A stretch of 64,000 nucleotides of DNA from Cornus controversa (lineage: Eukaryota > Streptophyta > Magnoliopsida > Cornales > Cornaceae): contig CM048852.1 in assembly GCA_026545225.1 (NCBI GenBank), forward strand, positions 57,605,146-57,669,145, read 5' to 3'. The notes beneath the pieces are model-generated. The model searched no databases and was not told where the DNA came from. It saw only the letters and a program-made list of their open reading frames with translations. A program made the translations under genes and the position numbers. Below, piece by piece: positions 24,101 to 34,117 of the stretch. Positions within the stretch are counted from its first letter, which is position 1. Every line of letters starts with the position of its first letter.

Positions 24101-25643
24101 GAGCAAAGTTGCCGCTGATGAAGATTTTCCTGAAATCATGCCATTGAGGAAAGGAGAGAACAGGTTTGTCGTAAGCACGAGAAAGACATCTCTGGAAAGG
24201 AGGCTGGCCAATTCTCAATATCAAAGAAACTCAGGTGATGGTGGCACTCCTAGGGGTAATCATTTTCAAACTCAGGATGCAAATAAGAGCCATGACACAT
24301 CAATCAGCAGGAGTTTGGACAAAATTCATGGTCACGTGGTCACCGTTTCTGATACAGATAAGAAGAGCATCACTGATAGACAAAATGGTGAGACTGAGAG
24401 GAGTTCCTTTCCACGACTGAGTTCAGCTTCTTTACGGAATGGAAATTCCAAAGAGAGCAGTTCCAGTTATGTTCCATTTGTGCCATTACCTGCTGACATG
24501 TTTGCTGAAAAACCTCAAAATTCAAAGGTGGACAACGAGAAGATGGTGACAGAAAACCCTGAATCTCTCTCTTTGAAGGCCACTCGTGAGCAGAGAGATC
24601 CTAGTTCAGTGAACAGTGAGTCTGCAAGATCAGGAGATAGTTTGGACTTCTCTGAAATGCCAGCTAGTCTTGCTGAGGGCCAGGATAAGGAGAGAGACCA
24701 AGCTGGAAAGTCAGAGAGATGGTTTAAGAGGGTAGCAGAGCTGCATGATGTTACAGATCTGGCAAGTGCGATTTCTGATGAGGACTTCCCAGAGATTATG
24801 CCAATGCGTAAAGGAGAAAACCGATTTGTGGTTAGCAAGAAGAAAGATCGTTCTTTAACTTCACCAATGTACAAAAGACGAATGGCCATAGAACAAGCAG
24901 GCAATTCCAATTTTGTCCCCTTCGTCCCTTTCCCGCCTGACTTCTTCGCTAAAAAGGACAAAGAGCAGCCAACTGAGGCAGATGAAACTGTAATAAAAGC
25001 TACAGGTGAAAGTTCTTCCATTTCTATGATACCAGAAAAACTTCCTGAGAATCTCGATAATGCCAAAATTGGGGTGTCTGATACAAAACAAATGGAAAAT
25101 AAACAGACCAGTCTTGGGAGGTGGACTTCAGAATCTCATGTAGGTAGTTTAAATAAGAGAGAGACTGGTCCTGTTTACAGGACACCAATCAGTGAAAATC
25201 CAATCCAAAACTCCTCTACTTCTCAGACTAATAGCAAGGATAGTTGGAGTACTGGATATTTTGGGAAAGATAGTAGAACGGAAGCGACAAATATGGCAGG
25301 GAGTTTACCCCGACCACCTGAAAATCAGAATGTTAGGAGTAGCTGGACAGGGAAAAGCTTGGAGGGATCAGCTGTAAAGGAACCTGATCCTTTAGACATG
25401 TCAGAAGAGGCTAAGGCACAGAGGTGGTTCCGTCGTGTTGCCCAGATCAAGGATATCTCTGAGCTGAGCCAGATCCCTGATGAAGATTTTCCATCAATAA
25501 TGCCCATGCGTAAAGGGGTGAACAGGTTTGTAGTAAGCAAGAGGAAAACACCATTGGAGAGGAGGTTGACATCTCCTCAGTATAAAAGGAATCTTCCAAT
25601 TATAAGCTCCAATCCTCTGGAGAAAGAAAATGACAAAAACTGA
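18189..25643 (+). CDS. VAR3: VAR3-like chloroplast zinc-finger (RanBP2-type) protein
   Basis: In Arabidopsis, VARIEGATED 3 is a plastid protein needed for chloroplast and palisade cell development and reported to bind a carotenoid cleavage dioxygenase. Exons are 18189-18655, 18754-18871, 22957-23240, 23688-23786 and 23879-25643; phases join to about 910 residues (longer than Arabidopsis VAR3). Residues 1-60 are rich in Ser/Arg/Thr/Pro with no acidic residues, as in a transit peptide. LSRRDIEVVVEKGTPFLF is a family block. Two RanBP2-type zinc fingers follow: Cys288/291/302/305 and Cys321/324/335/338, each with the W..C..C, N, C..C pattern. The C-terminal exon carries three copies of a W-F-[SKR]-[KR]-V...DEDFPEIMP.RKG.NRFVVS repeat and two VPFVP.P motifs. 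Intron 1 requires a GC-AG splice (donor AG|GC at 18655/18656) to keep the phase and the conserved R-S-L-S-R-R sequence. The open frame upstream of 23879 runs through the 92-bp intron in a non-coding frame, so 23730 is not a start. Confidence 0.9.
18872..22956 (+). other. Intron 2 of VAR3
   Basis: A 4.1-kb intron carrying a Stowaway-like MITE (18999-19215). It also has a direct duplication in which TGTTCTTCAACACACT...GATAGAGCTTTATGATG near 20088-20130 recurs near 20199-20241. The rest, including the open frames at 20406 and 21666, looks like unrecognised non-coding DNA. Confidence 0.65.
18999..19215. mobile_element. Stowaway-like (Tc1/mariner) MITE in VAR3 intron 2
   Basis: The ends are CTCCCACCGTCCCATAA on the left and, as the reverse complement of the right end, TTCCCTCCATCCCATAA. 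This is the well-known plant Stowaway CTCCCTCCGTCCCA type. TA dinucleotides flank both ends (18997-18998 and 19216-19217). The length of 217 bp is typical for these non-autonomous elements. Confidence 0.85.
23290..23383 (+). pseudogene. Duplicated tail of VAR3 exon 3 inside intron 3
   Basis: The exon-3 segment at about 23155-23245, which encodes the stretch leading into the first zinc finger, recurs 135 bp downstream. GATAGAGATGGACAAACACG at 23302 parallels GATAGATATGGACAGACACC at 23167. CGAAGACCTCTTGGACAA and GATATGCCC also recur. The copy has lost the splice donor context (CCTAGTATCC instead of CCAAGGTATT) and gains an in-frame stop after NEMK. It is therefore a dead partial exon duplication. 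Confidence 0.85.
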
Positions 25644-26320
25644 AAAACATGGAGGGATTTCTTGTGACTTTCATTTGAGGTAATTATTCTCTTGGCAAAT
25701 TTTGATCACTGTATTTAAGAATAAGACATTATTTTGAATGTGTATTATAATTATTACATTTTGAGGTGTTGATCATTTATGTGGCCATTTTTTGTTGAGG
25801 TTTTATGATAGTTATGAATTTTATTTCACTTTGGTGAAATCAGCTTGAAATGTTCCATTTTGCTGTACAAATGGGATCATAGAATAAATATTTTCGGGAT
25901 TTTTAATCTGTCTTGGTTGTTCCAGCACTGATAATTTGTTTTGGTCCAGAATGGTCTATATTTCCAGCATGCATGCACACTAATTTTTTTTTTTTTTTCC
26001 GTCATTTTGCTTTTTGGGCAATGCAGATATAAAATATAAGGTTATATTACCTGGAATCAGGTCGAGCATTTAATTCGTTTTGAAGCTGTAATCAAATAAA
26101 AGTAAGTTATTGGATATATTTTCAAATGCTTGTCTGACTGACTAAATGCATAGGACGCATGTCTTAGACCGACCTTTGTCTTAGTGAATAAGGTGAAGAT
26201 AAGCTTGCCAGATAGCAGATGCTTTTCCCCTTCCCCTTCTCCATGTGTCTCTTCAACGTCGGTGCATTCACGGGGGGTATTTGGCAAGAGGCTGCTTGTA
26301 GTAGTTAAACCAACATATCA

Positions 26321-26450
26321 GTATGCGACAAAGTAGTCGAATAGATAATGTCCAAGTATGCGACAAAGTAGTCGAATAGATAATGTCCAACCGGGACGAC
26401 ATATGAGCATGCGACAATGTAGTCGAATAGATAATGTCCAACCGGGACTC
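26321..26450. repeat. Short tandem repeat, three units
   Basis: The phrase GCGACAAAGTAGTCGAATAG, followed by ATAATGTCC, begins near 26321 and 26356. It returns with one change near 26407, where CCGGGAC follows. Spacing is 35 and then 51 bp, the longer unit including CCGGGACGACATATGA. Confidence 0.85.
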
Positions 26451-28950
26451 TGAGTCAGTAATACATAATAAATAAAATTATCTCCTCTTATTCCTAAACA
26501 AAACAAAAATGCAGACTCCCCTCTCTCTCTCTCCCCCTTTTTCAGCCAACACCATCAACCTCATTTTTCACCTTATTCACTAAGACAAATCTCCCCTTAT
26601 TTTGGGAAAGCTGGTGGGAGCATCTGAATTCTTCCAAGGCATCAATGATTATCAGTCGGTAACAAAAGAATATCAAGGATTCATGGCAAAGCTTAATGGA
26701 CCATGGCATATTGTGATGGAACTCCAAAAGCTCATTGTCATACAAGGCAAAGTTGAAGACCATGGGTAGTATAGGCTTTTGGCGAGAGCTGGATCTAGTG
26801 TAAAGTAATTTGTGATGCATATTGATTGAAAGCTCAAGTTTAGGATTAAGAGACTCTAGGACCTAACAAGCAAATTCTTAAGGTCTCTAGGATCATTGAC
26901 TTGACACCCATGAGCTTAGACGACTCATATTATAAGGGTATAAAAGTCATTTGACAAGTTGGAAGCCACCTTAGACTCAAAGAAGTCAAGTTTAAAATTT
27001 TGAATAACTTGACGGCCAAACTAAACTTGTAAAAACTTGAAAATTCTGGAAAAAAGCAACTTAGACGCCTAAAAAGTTCATTTAGAGACCTAGAAGGACA
27101 ATTTCAGTAAGCCAAAATTTTGTAAGGGCAAGTTAGATGCCGAACAAGTAGTCTTACACGCCTAACTAAACATTCCAATAGTTGAACCAAAATTCTACAA
27201 ACGCAACTTGGATGCCTATCTTGACAACTTAAAGGCCTAACTAATATTTCTTGTTACTGAGACTGTTTTAGAAAAAGAAACTTAATCGCCTAATTAATAT
27301 TTCTTGTTGTTGAGACTCTTTCAGAAAAAGAAACTTAATCGCCTAATTAATATTTCTCATTCAGAAAAAAAGGAACTTAGACGACTAACTGTCTCTATTA
27401 GGCACATAACTAACCTTTCTAATAAGTAGCACAGTATGTGAATAACAAACTTAGTTGTCTAACTTTTATACTTAATTGCCGAACTTTGCAACCAACTTTA
27501 AAATTGCTCTTTTAGATTCCTTTCACGTGTGCACTAAAAGGGCCAAAATGGCTATAAATACAAGGTCTCTTGGCCTTGCATAATAACTTTGCTACATTTG
27601 AACATTTTTTTGAAGATCATTAACTGCTTTCATATATTTTTACTCTAGAGTTGAGTTTTTATCACTTGCTTCATCTATTATTCTAGTATTGTGAGTTCTG
27701 ATTTGTATATCTATCGTTTGAAGGATTCTCTACATTGTATTCAAACTCTTTTCTCTCATTCATTATTAGTATAAAGGGTTGGTGTAATTCTTGAAGCCTA
27801 AGTAAATGTGTTTCACTTAACAAAGAGAGAATGTTAATTGTGAAGTTTTGTAAAAGATTTACTCTTCACATGTAAAGAAGTAGAGTTGAAAGTAAATTTT
27901 AGACTTAATCGGGAGATGCTCTTGAGGTGTGGATGTAAATGAGAACATAATATGTGCTTGTGTTACTTGAGTTTGAATTTCTGAACCTCCTATCTCTCTT
28001 TATTTTGTGCTTGTTTTTAGATTTACATTATAATATTGTCTTAGTTTGTTACAAACAAAAAGACCCAATTCACGCCCAGTTGAGTCCATTGCCTGCACAA
28101 TATATATTTATGTGTGTGTATAAGACTGATCAATGAAAATGGGAAGAAAAGTTAACATGACTTAAATGACCACTGTACCCTCGTCATTATTTTTTACTAT
28201 TAATTTTCTCTCTCTAAGTAATCTCAATGAATTTATGTATATTATACATTTATATATTATAACTTATTCATGTTAAATGACCATTGCACCCTTGTCATTA
28301 TTTTTTAATATTAATTTTGTTTCTCTAAGTAATTTGTATACCAAGATATATGCCTACAAACTTATTTAGTATATGTACAGCGTTCGAGTCTCTCAAAAAA
28401 ATATGTGGGAGCTTCTTGCCATGACAAAAAAAATAAAATAAAACGGTTTGAAAATTATTTTTAAATTAGTTTACAGCGACTCTAAAATTCTAAAAAATTG
28501 ATAATTACCTAACTTAAAAATTAATCGCTCTTTAGTGACTTTGTTGGATACTTTTGCCAAAACAATTAATTATTTATAAAAATAATAAAATAAGAACAAG
28601 ATACATCTGTTTATCTAGATGGTATAAAAAGGAACATAAAACCTAAAAAGAAAGAATCTAAGAAATTCATTTGCATATCTCCACTGCAATTTCAATCCAA
28701 TTCTTTTATTTATTTATTTTTATCACTCTCTCTTCTATTGCCCCCATTAATAAGGTCTTTAAATATGCATTACCAGGAAAGGAAAGATGACCTTTCCTCG
28801 CTCTCTAAAATCTCATTTTTAGAGTGAATCAAATTCTATCCTCGATCGATTTATTCTCTCTCAAAAACCAAATGCTACTACTCCTAGGACTAGGAGAGAT
28901 GACGGACGTACCTTTCCCAACCATTCATGGAGGTGGCAATTGCATACACC

Positions 28951-28961
<11 letters not shown>

Positions 28962-28994
<33 letters not shown>
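28962..28994. repeat. (AT)n microsatellite
   Basis: An uninterrupted run of about 16 AT units upstream of the BODYGUARD-like gene. Confidence 0.9.
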
Positions 28995-28998
<4 letters not shown>

Positions 28999-29440
28999 GA
29001 ACTTGAAGAGGAATTATTCTTTACTTTGCTCTCATCATCTCATAAGAATACATATCTCCGGTCACCAAGTCCGAGGAATCATTCTTTACTTTGCTCTCAT
29101 CGTCTTTATAAGAATATATATCTGAGTGAAGAGGAATAACAGTGATGTATTATTATTCATTGCATTGGGATTATGGGGGTACAGTCATCAAATAGTAATT
29201 AAATAGGGGCATTTACGGCTGTTAAATTTAGATTTTGACGATTATTTATCTTCTGTGTAATAAATAAGTAATTTTCTTTGATTTCGGTCAGCAATATAGA
29301 ATAGAATATACCCTTCTTCGTCTATCTTTTTTTGTTCGTTCGGTACTTTTGTTTTGTCCTCTAAAAAGCAAAGACCACTTCGTGGCCCTATGTTAATCAC
29401 ATCTCTGGGCCCAATCCACTTCTCTCGTTTACTCATTATA

Positions 29441-29455
29441 TCCCCCATCTCTCTC

Positions 29456-29502
<47 letters not shown>

Positions 29503-29508
29503 AACACA
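29441..29508. repeat. (CT)n(CA)n microsatellite in the probable 5' leader of the BODYGUARD-like gene
   Basis: CT-rich repeats followed by CA repeats end 16 bases before the ATG at 29524. Pyrimidine-rich tracts at this place are typical of plant 5' leaders. Confidence 0.8.
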
Positions 29509-29523
29509 TTTCCGTTGCCGAAA

Positions 29524-32481
29524 ATGTACGTAGTTTCGGCAATTTTCTCAGGAGCTATTGAAATGCTCATATCGGCTGCGAGTTCAATCGTATTCTTGTT
29601 TCTCGACCTTCTTGATAATATACTTTGCACTTTCTTCAAAATTGTGGATGGTTTCTTTGAAGGAAACCCCTTTCCATGTTACTGCAAAAACAGGGGAGGA
29701 AAAGGAACAACTGCGACTGATGATGATAACACAGAGACTGAACTGTCGGAAACACTTTATGGGAGGAAAAACATTTTCCGGGATATGGATTTCTTTGCCT
29801 TTCCGAGAAAATACGGTGGTTCCAAGAAAGGACAAGGTTGGATGGTGGAGAAGAATAGGTGGTCCGACTGTGGTTGTATCTCTTGTGTTTCATGGCTCAG
29901 CAATGCTGATCAGAAGAAGCTCCATGTTGTTCTTAGAGAACCATCTAAAGGTATTTCACGACCAACCCATTTGTGAATTCTTGACTTCTCACCACTAATT
30001 TTATGGATTTTTATTATTATTTTTTTATTAAATAAGTGATAAAGTAATTCTACATTTCTCTCGAATAAATATCTCGAATTTATGTTATAGATGATATAAT
30101 TATTATTTTAAAAGAAAAAATTAAATGATAAGTTAGTGCTGATAAAATTTATTTCATTTACGGAGTTTGGGTAATATACATGTTTATCTCTATTCTTAGA
30201 TAAACACCATATTACTTATTACAGATTCAAAATGGTACTTCAAAATATTTATTCAAAATATTTATTCGGAAACAAAGACTAAAGAAATAAATCATGATAT
30301 CTGCAGTTAGTTTGAATTCACATTATTTAATCCGTGTAAACCTTTCGGTTTCTAGAGCACTCTTCTTATCAGTTGAGAGTTGAGACTTTCAATTTTGTTC
30401 AATCTTAAAGGGTGCATAACCGGTCGGGCCAGACCGACCCGTGGTTTTGGGAACCTAAGCCCGCCCAGGCCCGAGTCCATCATGCTTTGACTTTTCAACT
30501 GATGGGCCGGAAGGCATTTTAAGAAATCCAAGCCCGGCCCTTGGGCTTTGGGATAGCGGGCTGAGGCCTTGGAATAGGCCGGACTGCGGGCTTTGGAAGG
30601 CTACTTATTTTTGGATCACATGATTATTGTTTTTAATTGGGAAGCATGCATACGATACATCACAGTTGTGCCATGCATACGGATACATCACAGTTGTGCC
30701 GATACTTCAAATCTTTAAAATAAAAGAAGAAGAATACGAGTACGTTAAAATACAATAATATAAAAATAATAAATTATATATATAGAAATCTGATTTTATG
30801 TTATATATATTGTTAATCTTAAAAAAAGAGAAGAAAAAAGAATATGAGTAGGTTAAAATACGATAATAGAAAAATAATAAATTATATATATAAAAATCTG
30901 ATTTTATGTTATATATATTGTTAATCTTTAAAAAAGAGAAGAAAAAAGAATATGAGTACGTTAAAATACGATAATATAAAAATAATAAATTATATATATA
31001 AAAATCTGATTTTATGTTATATATATTGTTAATCTTAAAGAAAGAGGAAAAAAGAATATGAGTATGTTAAAATACGATAATATAAAAAGAATAAATTATA
31101 TATACAAAAAGTTGATTTTATGTTGTATATATTGTTATTAACATTGATTAACAAACAAAACTAAGAGTTAAGAATTCTTATTGCATGATAAATTTTGTAC
31201 TTAATCATGATATATATCTCAATACTTCTTTTTAAATAAATTTTAAACTTTTCTAAATAATTATACCGTGATAATATTGTTGGAAAGCTACATTTTAAAG
31301 TTCAAAATTTGTAAAAAATGTATTTTGAAGTATCTGAACAGTATCAATATGTGGTAACATCGAATACGTGTTAGAAATAAAAATTTATATTTTTAAATTA
31401 TGGATAGGTTTAGAAAATATCGGACATGTATTTGTGAGAATCCAATGAGTATCGAGTAGGTCACTATTGTAAAGGTGTTCATGCTTCGCGAGCACTTTTG
31501 AATATTCTTAAAATTGCGCCACTTCACTATCAACATGTGTGAATAATATACTAATATGTGTAATTTTGATAATGGAAGTCTTTGTTTACAGTAGTTTTTC
31601 ACCATTTCTATTGCATTTTCAATCAATATATCATGGAAGTTGTTTTCAATATAAATATTAGGTGACATTTCTTGACTGAGTTCCTCAAAATCTAATAAAA
31701 ACCTTTCTAGTTTCTACTATGCATACTTGTCAATGTGGCCTCCATGGCATATTTATTTTTATGACTTCGTATAATAGAAAACATTCTGTATTCGTATGCC
31801 TACCACCACGATTGGAAAAGCTTGGTAGATACAATTCTCCCTGCCAAAGACTAATTGGTTCAGCAACATAAAGGCCTTGACTTCTCAAAGGATGGTTCAG
31901 GATTCGAGCCTTACTGGAGACTGTGTGCGTGTGGTTCTACTTAGATGATAAAAAAAAAAAAAAAACCATCCTCTCATAGGGTTGGCCCCGTCATGGGCTC
32001 AGCCTGCAGGCTTCGGGTCATTTTTGCACCCTTATCGTATCATGTCCATTTAATACAAATCCTAGGATTTACAAATCAATTAGTGTGTGAATCTATGTAT
32101 TAGCAACTCCTCTATGTGTAACTTATTATTTCAATATCTTCTCACTGTGGACGTGGTGGTGACAGTGTATCTTAATTGTTGAAATCAATAATTCGGTTGA
32201 ACTAATGTCTTTACTGTTTCTTGTTTGACAGCTCCCTTTGAGGATTGCAAGGAGAAGCCAACAGAAAATGTGATATTCTTACATGGTTTCCTCTCATCTT
32301 CCTCATTTTGGACAGAGACAGTGTTTTCTAATTTGTCTGAATTTGCAAAGTGCAATTACAGATTGTTCGCAGTAGACCTCTTGGGATTTGGAGGAAGCCC
32401 AAAGCCAAGAGATTGTTTGTACACTTTGAAAGATCACTTGGAAGCCATTGAGAATTCAGTTTCTGATCCTTTTCAGTTGAA

Positions 32482-32515
<34 letters not shown>

Positions 32516-33138
32516 ATACTGGCATTGGCATTGGCTGCAAAGTACTCAAAATCTGTAAAATCTGTCACCCTCATTGCACCGGTGAGTGCATGATCAAGTT
32601 TCAAATTACACAAATATAGCTAATGTGTATGCCATAAACATTACAATTACAATAATACAATGCAGCCTTTTTGGAGCTAATTTCTGAACAAATATAATAT
32701 AACCTTTGTGAACATTTTTCGTTCAATCACTGACTTGTTTTGATGCTTACCATCTGTTAAATCTTTTTCATATTTTGAATTACTTTGCAGCCATGCTTGC
32801 CTCCTTCTCAAGGCAGTGCAAGCTTAAATGTGCTCAGAAGACTTGCAGATAGGAAATTATGGCCATTGATATTGTTTGGTTCATCGGTTATGTCATGGTA
32901 CGAGCACTTGGGCCGATGTGTATGCTTTATTATTTGCCGGAACCATAGGGTGTGGGAATGGATTCTGAGGCTACTCACTAGGAGAAGGTGAGAACAAACT
33001 ACAAATTTGGTTTCAAGAAGTAGCATTTTGCAAATTAACTTTTGATTGGTTCCATCCATGTTATTGTTTTTTTGTTTTTGTTTTTGTTTCAGGTGCCTTG
33101 ATTTTATGATCGTCGACATTACAAGGCACACTCATCAC

Positions 33139-33170
<32 letters not shown>

Positions 33171-33453
33171 CGGGGGAGCAAAATTGATGGATGGATACTT
33201 AGAAACTTTGAAAAATTCAAGTGTGAATGTGAATGTAATTCAAGGCAGTAGAGACCAGGTAGTTCCATTGGAGTGCAGCAACAACATTAAGTTGAAGGTT
33301 CCACATGCTGACATTAAAATCATACCAAATGCCGACCATCGTAGTGTAGTTGTAGGTAGAGAGAAGGAGTTTACTCAGGATTTAGAGCGCGTATGGGCCT
33401 CTGTTGCTGATATTACCATGGGAGAGGAATGCTTGCAAGACACTAGTACATGA
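29524..33453 (+). CDS. BDG: BODYGUARD-like alpha/beta hydrolase (probable lysophospholipase family)
   Basis: BODYGUARD proteins are epidermal, extracellular-facing alpha/beta hydrolases required for normal cuticle (cutin) formation in Arabidopsis; the reaction is not firmly established. Exons are 29524-29950, 32232-32581, 32791-32987 and 33093-33453; phases join to 444 residues, close to the family length. The hydrophobic N-terminus (residues about 5-35) fits a signal or membrane anchor. Conserved blocks include RWSDCGCISCVSWLS, VIFLHGFLSSSSFWTET, AVDLLGFGGSPKP and the nucleophile elbow AHSMG (Ser234). The likely triad partners are Asp379 in GSRDQVVP and His407 in ADH. I place the start at 29524 (MYVVSAIF); the in-frame TTG at 29515 is not a plant start. 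Arabidopsis has several BDG paralogues and I cannot say which is the orthologue. Confidence 0.93.
30045..30190. mobile_element. Diverged copy of the 9132/59112 MITE family
   Basis: CTCGAATAAATATCTCGAATTTATG, GATGATATAAT, AAAATTAAATGATAAGTTA and TTTACGGAGTTT correspond in order to blocks of the copy at 59112-59325 (ATGAATATCACGAATTT, GATGATATAGT, AAAATTAAATGGTAAGTTA, ATACGGAGTCT). The ends are eroded and no target duplication is visible. Confidence 0.6.
30733..31140. repeat. Tandem array, about 108-bp unit, four copies
   Basis: Units begin AATACGAGTACG at 30733, AATATGAGTAGG at 30841, AATATGAGTACG at 30949 and AATATGAGTATG at 31055. Spacing is 108, 108 and 106 bp, and the last unit is partial. 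Each unit contains AAATTATATATA and TTGATTTTATGTT-like blocks. The copies are highly similar, so the amplification is relatively young compared with its surroundings. Confidence 0.9.
31835..31967 (+). mobile_element. SINE-like sequence with poly(A) tail
   Basis: It contains GGTTCAGCAACA (possible A box) and GGATTCGAGCCTT (close to the pol III B-box consensus GGTTCGANNCC) and ends in a run of about 15 A. This is the layout of a tRNA-derived SINE. Target duplications were not identified. Confidence 0.45.
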
Positions 33454-34084
33454 AGATTTTTTTTTTCTTTCTTTCTTTGTGATAATTCTTTTATTTCTAA
33501 TAAAAGATATACTTGATTGAATTTTAGATCATGAAAATTGAAATTTATGGAAAAATTGATTGAATTTTAGTAAGGTAATGAGAACCATGTTGTTTTCTAA
33601 TCAAGACTAGCATGAGGTGAACATGTAGATTCAGTAAATAAGGGCTTGTCTAGATGATCTGTTTCATTTATTTGTAAGCAACTGTCACACTTCTTTACAG
33701 TAAGCAAGAGAAGATTGGAGGTGAGGATACAGGTTTGAATCTAAAGAGCAACCCTCAATGAATGGGATCATACTACGTAATTATCCTCTAAAAGAAGATT
33801 GGATTACAATAATAAATACAAAAAATAAATAAAAGCCCTCAGCAACAGAAAGAAGCAAAGCCTCTGCAACAAAAAGACAAGGAAGTTCTGTGAATTTGAA
33901 AACAATTTTAAAGAACTATTTTTCAACACAAAAAGGTTTCAGGTTTCAGTTACACTATTTTATTCAATTTCTCTATTCAACAGACAATTTGTCAAAATGT
34001 TCCATCATCCAATAACAGAAAACTAGTTTTAGAAAATTAAGCCAATTTTTTTTGTAAGCTTCATCCATGCTGTGTGTGTATGTA

Positions 34085-34117
<33 letters not shown>

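Larger units (their letters stand above)
25644..29523. other. Intergenic region between VAR3 and the BODYGUARD-like gene
   Basis: This 3.9-kb gap has no supported gene. It contains the VAR3 3' region, a 35/51-bp tandem repeat (26321-26450), and a stretch with LTR-like character (about 26830-28130) in which ACTTAGACGCCTAA-type phrases recur and a TATAAATACAAGG box lies at about 27554. The right part has a (TA)n run and a CT/AC-rich leader of the next gene. No LTR ends or target duplication could be identified, so retroelement origin is only suspected. Confidence 0.5.
30408..32033. mobile_element. Possible hAT-like non-autonomous element
   Basis: The left end AAGGGTGCATAACCGGTCGG and the reverse complement of the right end (AAGGGTGCAAAAATGACCCG) share the AAGGGTGCA start followed by GGCC-rich text, a pattern seen at ends of plant hAT-type elements. 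The subterminal region has many GGGCC/GGCCC motifs in both orientations. No 8-bp target duplication could be found, and the interior holds a tandem array and a SINE, so this may be a composite of several insertions. Confidence 0.4.
29951..32231 (+). other. Intron 1 of the BODYGUARD-like gene, filled with nested repeats
   Basis: A 2.3-kb first intron. It contains a diverged copy of the Mutator-type MITE family (about 30045-30190), a 1.6-kb unit with hAT-like ends (30408-32033), a 108-bp tandem array and a SINE-like sequence. Most of the intron is therefore insertion-derived. Confidence 0.7.

Noticed and set aside
24515..25066. 183-residue open frame on the minus strand
   Set aside because: It is antisense to the large VAR3 exon and has no family features. 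It is a shadow of strong coding sequence on the plus strand.
29558..29998. 146-residue plus-strand open frame overlapping BODYGUARD-like exon 1
   Set aside because: It is in another frame of the same exon. The frame starting at 29524 carries the family motifs and joins exon 2 in phase.
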